NCBI RefSeq assembly: GCF_004212215.1
Contig: NZ_QVFV01000010.1
Coordinates: 66,584-127,922, forward strand
Length of the DNA stretch: 61,339 nucleotides
Direction of reading: 5' to 3'
Source of the DNA: Leptolyngbya iicbica LK
GTDB taxonomy: Bacteria; Cyanobacteriota; Cyanobacteriia; Phormidesmidales; Phormidesmidaceae
Under the pieces are notes generated by a model, which searched no databases, was not told the origin of the DNA, and saw only the letters and a list, made by a program, of their open reading frames with translations. Position numbers and translations under genes: made by a program. This document shows, one piece after another, positions 26,736 to 36,600 of the stretch (positions are counted from its first letter, which is position 1; every line of letters starts with the position of its first letter).

Positions 26736-26900
26736 TCTCCAACAACGTCGCTGCTTTGGGGATGTTTGGCAGGGTCATGCTCTGATTACCTGCCAAAGGT
26801 CAACAGCATCTGCTGGCAATGAACGCCCAGATCACCAGGACACCGCGATCGCAACCAGTCACGGCATCAGAGCACGATCGCGGTTAACCCACATGGAGCG

Positions 26901-27320
26901 TTATTCGTTGGCATGTTCAATGATGGGGCAATAGTCAGCATCCATTTTTTGGCGCTGGTCAGCTTCCCGAATCAGCACTTGTAGCTGCTGCTTCAACGCT
27001 TGGAGTTGTTGAATGCGATCGTCAATTTCGACGACCTTTTCTTGAAATTTGTGGCGCACGTTTTGACAAGGCCGCTGCCCCGAATCAGCAATGCCCAAAA
27101 TATCTTGAATGTCATTGAGACTCAGCCCCAGCGCCTGCGACTGGCGAATAAAACTCAAACGCGGCAGCACAGATGGCGCAAACAAGCGAAATCCTCCCGA
27201 CGTTCGCTTGGCAGCTTGAATCAGGCCGCGTTCTTCATAGAAACGAATTGTTTTGACGGGTAATTGACTCTGGGAACTGACCTGGCCAATTTTGAGTAAT
27301 TCGGGTTGGGTGTTTGACAT
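26901..27320 (-). CDS. MerR family transcriptional regulator, probably metal-sensing
   Basis: About 139 residues from the ATG at 27320, preceded by GGGGGGGAAG. Residues 10-80 are the winged helix (LKIGQVSSQSQLPVKTIRFY, the YEERGLI turn, GGFRLFAPSVLPRLSFI). A coiled dimerisation helix follows (KVVEIDDRIQQLQALKQQLQ). Two cysteines stand out: one at the start of that helix (RPCQNVRHKF) and one in the C-terminal DYCPIIEH, the layout of ZntR/CueR/CadR-type sensors. The metal cannot be named. A candidate operator lies about 50 bases upstream, and cobT lies upstream on the same strand. No metal transporter is in view. Confidence 0.85.
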   Translation of the reverse strand: MSNTQPELLKIGQVSSQSQLPVKTIRFYEERGLIQAAKRTSGGFRLFAPSVLPRLSFIRQSQALGLSLNDIQDILGIADSGQRPCQNVRHKFQEKVVEIDDRIQQLQALKQQLQVLIREADQRQKMDADYCPIIEHANE

Positions 27321-27365
27321 TTCGCTTCCCCCCCATAACCTGCGTTCGTTCACTAAGCCTACCTT

Positions 27366-27390
27366 CTATCTCTAGTTAGCTGGAGGGTGT
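27366..27390 (-). promoter_or_regulatory. Candidate MerR-type operator dyad
   Basis: CTCTAG-TTAG-CTGGAG (27371-27386) is an imperfect dyad of the size and sequence style of MerR-family operators, about 50 bases upstream of the merR start on its coding strand. The -35 and -10 hexamers are not convincing, so this is a suggestion for autoregulation only. Confidence 0.35.
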
Positions 27391-27416
27391 GTGGTTTTTT
27401 GTAACGTCATCGGAAG

Positions 27417-27446
27417 AAACCACGGAGGTAACACGCAGTGGTTTCA
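27417..27446. terminator. Hairpin between cobT and merR
   Basis: Perfect 8-base arms (GAAACCAC 27417-27424 and GTGGTTTC 27439-27446) with a 14-base loop, 28 bases past the cobT stop. No immediate T tract, so termination is possible but unproven; it separates cobT from the merR promoter region. Confidence 0.4.
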
Positions 27447-27473
27447 ACGCCCACCTGTTCTGTCCAGGTGCGA

Positions 27474-28607
27474 TCAAGACGGGACGGGCGCGGGGTGCTG
27501 CTGTTGTTGTAGTTGCTCGTATTGGGCTTCGATGATGTGCAACAGTTGGGGCTGTTGCCAGTGCTGATAGAGGTGGGCGGCGATCGCGCAACCCCCAGCA
27601 GCGACCCCCTCTTTCACAAATCCGGCTTCGTAGCGCTGCAGCGCCTCATAGCGCGAGGTGGCAAACGATAGCTCAGTCGCAATCAACGGCACCTCGCCCA
27701 CCAGTGCTGCCACGCCGACGGTATCGCAAGTGGGGTCTTCGGCTACCCAGCGGGTGGTGCCCACCACGATGCGCTCGGGCTGCCACGACAGCCGATAGGT
27801 GTGCACAAGCGATCGCGCCAGGGCGTAAACGGCCAGCATCTGTGTGCCCCCGGCGAGCATCACCCCACCGTGACAGCTCGCGCCAATGGCCATCGCGGCC
27901 ACAACGATTTGCATGGGGTCACCCACAGCCGCGACGAGAGCGAGAGGCGATGCCGCCATGGTCGCCGCCGTGACAGCAGCCCGCCAATGGGTGAGTCCTT
28001 GGTTGGCGATCGCCTGCTTTTGGGCATGGTTGCAGGTCACGTGGCTACTGCCCATTTTGTCGCTGACGGGCAAGTCTAGCCCTAACAATACAGATAAGGC
28101 CGTCGTGGTGCCCCCCACGACACATTCCCCCAAAATGACGTAGTCCGCATCGGGTAGTTGGCCCAAATGGTGTCCCCACGCGAGTCCTTGCCGAAACAGA
28201 TGCTCAACCACGGTGAGTGGCAAAGCTTGACCACTACTCACGCAGGCTGCTGGCTGGCCCTGCAAATCAATATGGGGCACTGACGGCGCGAGGGGCAGCC
28301 CAGCGTTAAAAATCATCACGGGAATGAGCTGCGTCGCCACAATGGCTCGCGCAATCAGGACCGGCGATACGCCCTCAACCAGCGGTGGCAGAGGATACTG
28401 GGAAGGTTCTTTGAGGCCCTGCCACAAAAACTCAGCGTCAGCGATCGCAGTGAAGCGGCGATCGTCGGGGGTCGCTCCGGCGGCCGAGATACCCGGTAAC
28501 AATCCCGTCTCGGTAAAGCCCAGCACACAGGCCAGTCGGGGACGATGGCCACGATAGCGCCGGAGCCAGCGTTGTCCTTGAACGGTCTGGGTATAGACGC
28601 GATTCAT
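27474..28607 (-). CDS. cobT: Nicotinate-nucleotide:dimethylbenzimidazole phosphoribosyltransferase-type protein (CobT, cyanobacterial form)
   Basis: About 377 residues from the ATG at 28607, with AGGGTGG upstream; the frame to 28694 would overlap DUF2232. The sequence has the blocks of the cyanobacterial/archaeal CobT family: GFTETGLLPGISAAGATPDD, DYVILGECVVGGTTTALSVL, SVLLGLDLPVSDKMGSSHV, VGDPMQIVVAAMAIGASCHG and VMLAGGTQMLAVYALA. It activates the lower base for cobamide assembly; cyanobacteria often use adenine and make pseudocobalamin. It is the third gene of a CRP-family / DUF2232 / cobT operon, 11 bases after DUF2232. Confidence 0.9.
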   Translation of the reverse strand: MNRVYTQTVQGQRWLRRYRGHRPRLACVLGFTETGLLPGISAAGATPDDRRFTAIADAEFLWQGLKEPSQYPLPPLVEGVSPVLIARAIVATQLIPVMIFNAGLPLAPSVPHIDLQGQPAACVSSGQALPLTVVEHLFRQGLAWGHHLGQLPDADYVILGECVVGGTTTALSVLLGLDLPVSDKMGSSHVTCNHAQKQAIANQGLTHWRAAVTAATMAASPLALVAAVGDPMQIVVAAMAIGASCHGGVMLAGGTQMLAVYALARSLVHTYRLSWQPERIVVGTTRWVAEDPTCDTVGVAALVGEVPLIATELSFATSRYEALQRYEAGFVKEGVAAGGCAIAAHLYQHWQQPQLLHIIEAQYEQLQQQQHPAPVPS

Positions 28608-28618
28608 GGGGCACCACC

Positions 28619-29416
28619 CTAAGTTTCGAGGAGTCGCTGCACCCAGGGCGGCGGCGAAGGCATTTTTTCGCCCAAACGTTCGAGCAAGAGCCACGACGCC
28701 AAATGCACGGTGAATAGATAGACCAGAGAACTCACGATGACAATTAATAAGGCGACTAACTGTACCAGAGTCGTGTTGGATTGACTCAGGCTGCCCACTG
28801 ATAATAGACCAAAGCTCACCAGGCGAGAGAGTACCCAGTTAATCATTTGAGTGGCCTGGTTGATCAAATACACCCAGAGATCTTCGCCCAACATGAGGGA
28901 CAACAACCAGAGCCGCACAAAAAAGCCCAAGCTGTTGAGCAGGGTGCCGATGCCAATCGAGATATACCAGGAGGCGCGGCGATACCAGAGCCACCCAAGC
29001 TGCACCCCCAAGAGGCCATAGGGCATGAGGTAGAGCAAGCTGCGAGGCGGCCCCATCAGCACCGCCAGCAGCATGGTGGACACCAGCGCGCCCATCCAGG
29101 CAGCTCGGTTACCCCAGCGTAAATACACCAGCGCGATCGGCAGGGGAAAGACAATCCGCAGCAGTGGCCCCGGCGGAAAGTAGGCATTGACCAACCAAAT
29201 CAGACTAGCGGCACTGGCGAGGAATGCCGTTTCAACCATGGCCGCAGGCCCCACGGTGGGCCGCCGCAGCGGGCGATCGCTTTCCACAATTGCCCCAGGT
29301 CGATAGTCCAGGTAAGATTCGACCGCCTCAAACTCATCGGGATGCGACGGCGGCGCGGTGTCGCCCCATTGGGGATTTGTGGGATCGGGAGTTGCGTCTG
29401 AAGCCGACTCAGCCAT
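28619..29416 (-). CDS. DUF2232 multi-pass membrane protein
   Basis: 265 residues with an acidic N-terminal tail of about 55 residues, then six to seven membrane helices (VETAFLASAASLIWLVNAYF, IVFPLPIALVYLRWG.RAAW, GALVSTMLLAVLMGPPRSLL, YLMPYGLLGVQLGWLWYR). The order and PPRS/MPYGLLG segment fit DUF2232, a family distantly related to ECF-transporter S components. It lies 9 bases after the CRP-family gene and 11 bases before cobT, so the three are probably one operon. A link to cobamide or vitamin uptake is inference from position. Confidence 0.85.
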   Translation of the reverse strand: MAESASDATPDPTNPQWGDTAPPSHPDEFEAVESYLDYRPGAIVESDRPLRRPTVGPAAMVETAFLASAASLIWLVNAYFPPGPLLRIVFPLPIALVYLRWGNRAAWMGALVSTMLLAVLMGPPRSLLYLMPYGLLGVQLGWLWYRRASWYISIGIGTLLNSLGFFVRLWLLSLMLGEDLWVYLINQATQMINWVLSRLVSFGLLSVGSLSQSNTTLVQLVALLIVIVSSLVYLFTVHLASWLLLERLGEKMPSPPPWVQRLLET

Positions 29417-29425
29417 GCCAAACAG

Positions 29426-30133
29426 TTACACCAAGAGCTTTTCCAGGGCCACGATATCAGGGATACGCATGATATCGCGATCGCGTTTTAACAGGTCTTT
29501 CTTTTCTAGCTTATTCAATACCCGAGTGACGGTTTCTCGGGCCAGGCCACTGAGGCTACTGAGCTCACGATGGGGCAAGTTCGGGATTTCGGTCCCCTCA
29601 GCCGATACCACCCCCTGACCATCGGCCAAGAACAACAAAATGTCGATCACGCGCGAGGTGCTGTCTGATTCGCGCAAACGTAGCCGCCGATTGACCTGCC
29701 GCAACCGTCGCGCCATCAATTGCGAGAGTCGAATTCCTGCTTGCGGCTCCGTCTGAATCAGCTGCACAAAATCTTGGGCCGGGAGATTGCAAATGACGGT
29801 TGGCACCAGGGTCATCACATCTGTTGATCGGGGCACCTCATCCAGGGGAGCCATTTCCCCAAACAATTCCCCCTTACCCAAAATGTTGAGAGTGATTTCC
29901 TTACCGTCTAAGTTATAAGTGCGGATTTTGACCCAGCCATCCAAAATAAAGTAGACAGAACTGCCCCAATCATTTTCTAGCAACAGGACTTGATTAGCCG
30001 GATGACGACGTGTTACCGCCTGTGCCGTGGCCTGTTGCACAGCGGCTTCGGGCAAGCCAGCAAAAAATGGGGTAGTGCTGAGCGCTGAGCCCTCAGCATC
30101 ATAGTCGCGGGATCCATAGCGGCTGCTATCCAT
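29426..30133 (-). CDS. Crp/Fnr family transcriptional regulator
   Basis: 235 residues. Residues 20-140 form the cyclic-nucleotide-binding domain (PFFAGLPEAAVQQATAQAV, VYFILDGWVKIRTYNLDGKE) with the phosphate-binding cassette GELFGEMAPLDEVPRSTDV, which keeps the E and R-S/T residues expected for cNMP binding. The C-terminal winged helix has LPHRELSSLSGLARETVTRVLNKLE as the recognition region. It may respond to cAMP like SyCRP1, but it is not clearly that ortholog or NtcA. First gene of the operon with DUF2232 and cobT. Confidence 0.88.
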   Translation of the reverse strand: MDSSRYGSRDYDAEGSALSTTPFFAGLPEAAVQQATAQAVTRRHPANQVLLLENDWGSSVYFILDGWVKIRTYNLDGKEITLNILGKGELFGEMAPLDEVPRSTDVMTLVPTVICNLPAQDFVQLIQTEPQAGIRLSQLMARRLRQVNRRLRLRESDSTSRVIDILLFLADGQGVVSAEGTEIPNLPHRELSSLSGLARETVTRVLNKLEKKDLLKRDRDIMRIPDIVALEKLLV

Positions 30134-30683
30134 GAACTTTGACTATCTACGATAAAGTGACACGACTTTCATCCAAACTCCTGGCTTGGTCGAGACAATG
30201 CGGATTCGAGTTTGACCTGTCGTGCAAGATGCTTTGATGCCAAGTTGGACTCAACTGCGAGCGGCGATCGCCCTCATCAATGCACTCCATAGACCAAAAT
30301 TGATACTACTGACGCTCGGAAAAGTATTGTCCCACAGTCCTTCTAAAAGATCACTCCCACCATCAATGCGTCATCACCTCATAGGGCCATCGAGCCCGGG
30401 CGCCCCCATCACACAACTGCGATAGCCAAGACAGAATTCGGCAATTGCGAAGAATTCATTGCTGAGCCATAACAATTCCTCACAGATTTCGGCTGACTGT
30501 CCTACACTTTGGGCAAACCACCAGGGTTTTTGGAGGGAAAACTCACGTCATGAGTATGCTAGTGAGCAATTGCCGCAGATACTGGCCCCCATTTCAGGGC
30601 GCAGCGTCCGGCGAGCCTGTGACCAAGGCATACCCTCGATGAGCTTGAGGGCGATTGAGTCAGTCGGTTTTTAGGAGTTCGCG
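30134..30683. other. 550-bp region upstream of the giant gene
   Basis: It contains the divergent promoters of the CRP-family gene and the giant gene. I see no CRP-like TGTGA-N6-TCACA site, RNA or repeat. AGGAG at 30674-30678 is the ribosome binding site of the GTG start at 30684. Confidence 0.5.
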
Positions 30684-33600
30684 GTGGCTTCGCAACAAGG
30701 GCAACTACAAGCACTGATTACTGAAATTGAAGCGCTGCTGGGCCGGGCAGCGCCTAAGTTGCCGTGGATGGGATCGGGCGAAGTCAGTGAGCAGCGTCGC
30801 GTCATGGGGCAGGCGCTGAATTATCTGAAGGAATTGCAGTCGACGCCGGACGGTGCCGGTTGGGGGTTGGTGGCGAGTCAGGGGCAGGCGATCGCCCCCA
30901 CTGCAACCTCCTCGGATCCCGGCGCGGGGTATGATGCTGCCGATAGTCAGCAAGTATTGCAGGCACTCTTGCAAGAGATGCAGTATTTGCGGGCGCAGAT
31001 GGTGCAACCGCTAACCAGTGAAGTGATTGCCCTACAGCAGCAGCGCGAAACCCTCAAAAACGAAGTCCGGCAACTCGAACAGGAACGCTTACAACGAGCC
31101 GCCGCCGCGCAGCAGCCGAGCCCCGATTGGGTCAATGAAATCGTGACCCAGCTGCGATCGTCCCTCATCGCTGACTTAACCCCCAAGCTCCAGGCTTTGC
31201 CCAGCCATGGCTCAGACGATTTTCTGCTCTCCGGTATCCCGCCAGAACAAAATTTGCTGGCCGGGGCCGAGCCGCTACCACAGCTGAGCCCCCAGCAGCG
31301 CCTTGAGCAGTTGCGCCAAATTCAATCACAAACCGATGGCATGTTGCTCAAGCTTGATGCCAATTTGCGGGCCGTGTTTGAGTCCCTCGACCAAAGCATC
31401 CAAAGCTATTGCGACACACTGAACCAGGGCCTGGATGCCATGCATGGGCTAGGTCAACAGGGAGAATTTATTTTTCGCACATTTATCAACCATCTTGCTG
31501 AACAGCTGCAAGAAGAAGGCAGTGCCCTGGCCGAGCAGCTTGCCAGTCAGCAAGAACTGGCGCGGCTCCGGGGAGACATCGATGACTCGATGGATGTCAT
31601 GGAGGACTCTGAAACCGACGCCCCGAATGACTTGATGGACGCGGTCGTTGATTTGGACGACGTTGAGTTAGACGATCTCAGCGAATTTGATGGGGATGAT
31701 GACTTGGCGCTGGATGAAGAAGTCACGTTGTTTCAGCTCGATGAAGAGTTTGAAGACTGGTCAGACGAAGAGGAAGACGAGGCGTGGTCGGAGCTAGAGG
31801 GCGATCGCGATGAGGAAAAAACCATTCTCCAAACTGAGCCGATTGCTTGGGAGGCGGTAATGGGCCAGCCCACCAGTGGCACGACATCAGAAGAGATTGC
31901 CGACGATGAGCCCACCGTCGCTTATACCGAAGAAATTGACGCGCTGTATGACAACCTATTTGGGATGACAGCAGCGCCCGAGGCTGCTGCGGCAACAGGG
32001 AGTGATGACGTAGAAGCGACGGTGGATGAGCAATTGCGGCAGGCTGATACATCCGCGTTTGACGTCAGCCCCCCAGAGGCAGTCATGGAACCCGCGATCG
32101 CGGATCCATCTCCCTTGCCCGAGACGAACGACACATCATTAGATCTCGATTTCTTATTAGAGGCATCCGAGCCCAGCGACGATATTGCAATCTCGGAAAG
32201 CACCCCAGACGAACCGGAACCGCCCCTGGAAGCGTTACTCGGCCCAGAGCTAGCTGCCGAGCTATCGCCAGAGGCCAGGGCTGGCGTCACACCCAGCGAC
32301 ACCATCACTTCTCTTACGGAACTGTTGCCGGACTCAGAGCAACAGCGCCAACCGGATCCCTTTGCCACCTTTGATGAAACCGCCGATACGTTCATCCCCG
32401 CTTCCCCCGACGAAAACCTCTTGGACACGGAACGGGAAGTTGCGCGACCGCAGGTAGACCTCGACTTAGACGACGACACCTTTGGCATGTTGTCGAGCGA
32501 CTTATCGCGACTAGAAGGCAGCACACCGGATGAAAAGCTGGCCGCCCCCCGCCTTAGCGATGCTTTGGAGCTGGATGATTTTGCTCAAGATGTGGTCGAG
32601 CCAGAGCGTCCAGCCTCAGGGCTAGACGAGCTCGACGCGGCACCGCCCGCCGAGCCCACGCTCGATGAGGTCGAGGCATCATCCTTGGACTTCACCGCCT
32701 TAGAGATGGATGAGGAGACCGATGAGGATGCCGATCAGCTAGAAGCAGATGAGGAAGCATTATTCGCTGAGTTATTTGACGATGGGGCCGCATCCCCATC
32801 TTCAGAGGATATGGAAGCTGATGCTACGCCCACAGCGGCCAGTCGGCCAAGCATTGACGAGGTCGGAGAGCCGACAGCGATCGCTGAGGCGCTCACATCC
32901 CCAACAGAGGACGACTTGCCGATCGAGATCCCCCAGGAGCCGACGGATGATGCAGACCTTGAGGCCGATGCTGAGCTGGAATTGACGCAATTATTTGACG
33001 AGTCGGACATGAGCGCCGAGTCAGACGCGCTTGAATGGCGTGATGAAGACTTGCCCGCGATCGCGGACAGCCTCTCCATCGCCGAAAGTCTGAGCGACAC
33101 CCCCACGGCCCCACCCTCCGACCGTGTTAGTGATGCCGAAATCGCGGCAGCGGACGACGACGCAGCGACTGACGACAGCCCGATGACATTTGAGTTAGAC
33201 GCCACCAGCGACGCACTCGCAGAGGACGAGGGATCAGAAGCCGATGACAGCGAAGACGATATTCTGCCGCGCCTCGATTTAGACGAATTGGAGCTGTTTG
33301 ACGAACCGACCCTGGGGACGGGGAGACCCCGCGATCGCCCAGAGGCGTCCCAGCCGTCAGATGACTTCCTGGACTTATCCGACACACCAGCCACAGATGC
33401 CGATACCACCGATACGGAGGCTTCACTAGAGGATTTTTTTAGCAGTCCTAGCCCTAGCAGCGCCGCCCCATCAGCGGTGACCGAGCCGCCAGCTGACGCT
33501 GAGTCCCTGTCTCTCGACAGTTTCTTTGATGAGGCAGATGAGGAACTCAGCGATGAGGACTTCGAGGAGAGCGGTGACGACACCTCTGACCCAGCGGATT

Positions 33601-36600
33601 TTCCCGCCGCTCCAGAATCAGTCGCGGCCACCCTGTCCACATTATTTGGCGCGGCCACCGACCGTCCCCCATCGGACTCCGAGTTGGAAGATGAAACGAG
33701 CGATCGCGATACCGATCTCACCCTCGACGATGCGTTTGGTGACCCCGAAATACCCCAAGAGCAAGACTCCAGCTTCACCCTCGACGATGCCTTCGGCGAA
33801 GCCGAATCAGACGTAGACGATGAAGACACTAGTTTTACCCTCGACGACGCTTTTGGGGTCGAGGAATCGTCTGCAACTACGGCCTTTTTAGACTCGCCCA
33901 GTGATGATGAATCTGGCTTTACCCTCGACGATGCTTTCGGCGGGGCCGAAGCCGAAGCAAGCGATGACGATAACGACACTAGTTTCACCCTCGACGACGC
34001 TTTTGGGGTCGAGGAATCGTCTGCGACTACAGCCTTTTTAGACTCGCCCAGTGATGATGAATCTGGCTTCACCCTCGACGATGCTTTCGGCGAGGCAGAT
34101 GACGCTGGCGATCGCGACGCCAACTTCACCTTAGAGGATGCCTTTGGCGACGCCGAAGACCTGAACAGCACCTCTGGCTTCACTTTAGAGAATGCTTTTG
34201 GTGATGACAGTGAAGTGGCTGAAGACGCGCCAAACTTGACCCTGGATGACGTATTTGGAGAGGTTGGCGACTTGAGTGCGCCCGCTGCCGATAACGCCAC
34301 TGACTTCACGCTCGACGATGCTTTTGGTGATCCCGAAGAACCCGATACAGCGCCGGACAGTGACCGCGACTTTACGCTCGACAATGCTTTTGATGAGCCG
34401 GAGCCGTCAGCCTCGCCTGAGGCAACTGCCCCCAACACGACTTTGGAAGATTTTGCTGCGGCTGTTTCCAGTGGACCCGAAGATTCGGTGCCCCCCGTCA
34501 CGGAGTCTTCTTTGACGATGGATGACATTGGCTTTGACTTGGGGGCCGCGATCGCAGATGAAGCTAACGAGCCCGCGTTAACCCTCGATGCTGACCTGTT
34601 TGGGGAGACCGCCGAAACGACCACCGCCTCAACCGAGGAGGCGATCGCCCCTGATCAGCTGGTTGATGCGTTAGAGCTGGGGGATGTCCCCGACGAGATC
34701 GCTCCCATCGCCGATGACGTTTCTTTAGAAACCTGGGGTGACACGCTGGACGACGCCCCTAGCAGCGCTTCTCCAGAGGACGATCGCTTGGATTTTGGCA
34801 ATCTGGGCGCAGATTTGGGCGATGCACCCGAGACCGAGCTCCCTAGCACCAGTCCAGAGGCGACAGACACCACAAGTGTCGAAGATTTATTCGGTGACGC
34901 GCCTGACTTGGTGTCGCCGACCGTTGATGAAACGAGTGCTCCACCAGAAGATGACAGTTTGGATTTTGGCAATCTGGGCGCAGATTTGGGCGATGCACCC
35001 GAGGCCGAGCTCCCTACCACCAGTCCGGAAACGGTAGACACTTCATCCGTCGAAGATTTATTCGGCGACGCACCTGATTTGGTGTTGCCGACAATTGACG
35101 AACCTCGCGATCGCCAGTCCGATGCAGCCTTCGATAACGCTGACTTACTGGGAGCCGACGACTCTCCAGCAGATGCGGAATTGCCCATGATGGCAGAGGA
35201 TCTCTTTGCCGAGGGTACCGATGACCTGGCGGCCCCGCCTGAATCCACCGCGCCTAGCGAGAGTCCGACCTCTGCCACATCAGCATCAGGGGAATCGGGC
35301 TTAGGCATTACCGCCACCGCAGATGACGGCTTGCAAATCGTCTCTGACGCCCCCAGTGAAGCGCTGATGCAGTCATTAGCGACGTTGCCAGACTCGGCGG
35401 TCGCCGCTGACCTCCCCGTCGCGCCATCTGCGGACTCTATCGACGCCTCCTTACCACAGCCCGAAAGCACGGTGAGTGGCTCGATCGCCGATGGCTATCA
35501 GCTCAGCTTTGCCACCGCGCCATCTGACGCAGCGATTAATCGCGCGTTGATCGGGGCGCCAGAAATCACCGCTGTGGGGTTTGCGCCTGATGCCGACGCT
35601 CCATCAAGCAGTCAGCAACAACGCGACTATGGGCGGCGGCTGACCTCATGGCAGGGCATGGTAGCCGCGACTTCGTTGCCTTTTTCCACCGGGGTGGATT
35701 TGTCTAATCTGGCAATTCCCGACCCAGGCACCCCCGTCTCTCCCGCCTCCACCCAGCGACCCGCAACCGACCTGACCTCCCCAGCCATGCTCCCGGAGTC
35801 GGAGTTGACGCTGACCGGGTCAGCCGAGACCGGGTTTGCGATCGCCCAACCCGATCCTCCCTCCCTCGTTGAAACGCTATGGCCTGAGCTCGCCGCAGAC
35901 GAGGCCCCTGAAACCGACGCGGAGCCTGAGACAACAGCGACAACCAGCTCAGATGCTGAGTTAGCGGTGGCACCGGAATCAGCTAATGCGCCCCTCACCG
36001 ATGACGAACTGGCGACCCTGTTTCCCCCTGAGGCGAACGTAGTCGATGTGGGCAGCACCGACGAGCCAGACAACCGCGAATTGTCGGAGTCAGTGGACGC
36101 TGATGAGACCGGATCCGCCACCGCTGAGCTAGCCGAGCCCGAGTCTCCCAGTGACGATACACCGCCAGACGACACAGACTTAGCTGCCGCATCCCGCACG
36201 GACGAGCCCGCCGCGCCCGCCACCGATCGCACCTCTACAGAAACCGAAGAGGTCCCGCCGCCTGAGGCAATGAGTCCAGATGCGCAGGAACTCAGCCAGA
36301 CTCTAGAGGCGTTAGATCTCTCGATGGAAGAAATTCCGGCGGAGGAGATTGCCGCTGATGAGGCGTTTCAGTTTGCCTTTGACGATGAGGGGGCGGCGGT
36401 CGATCGCCCCGAAGTTGACGACGAGTTTTTGTCAGCGGAGGCGATCGCCGATCTGGATGCCCTCACGACCGACCAAGAAATTCTCCCCACGGCGCGGGAA
36501 ACGACCCCTGCCGAGTCTCCAGAGTCCACGCCGGAAGCGCCAGCAGCGCCGGAAACCACTGATTTCACCGCCGACACCGACAACACCGTATTTGCCTCTT

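Noticed and set aside
33717-34440. Possibility that the FTLDDAFG array is a CRISPR or other DNA repeat array
   Set aside because: The period is irregular, the frame is kept throughout, and the repeats vary at silent positions, so they are protein repeats.
32735-34624. A 629-codon antisense frame opposite the giant gene
   Set aside because: It is S/A/V/K-rich low complexity, the mirror of GAC/GAT/GAA-rich coding; it has no start signal. Such long antisense frames are expected opposite acidic repeats.
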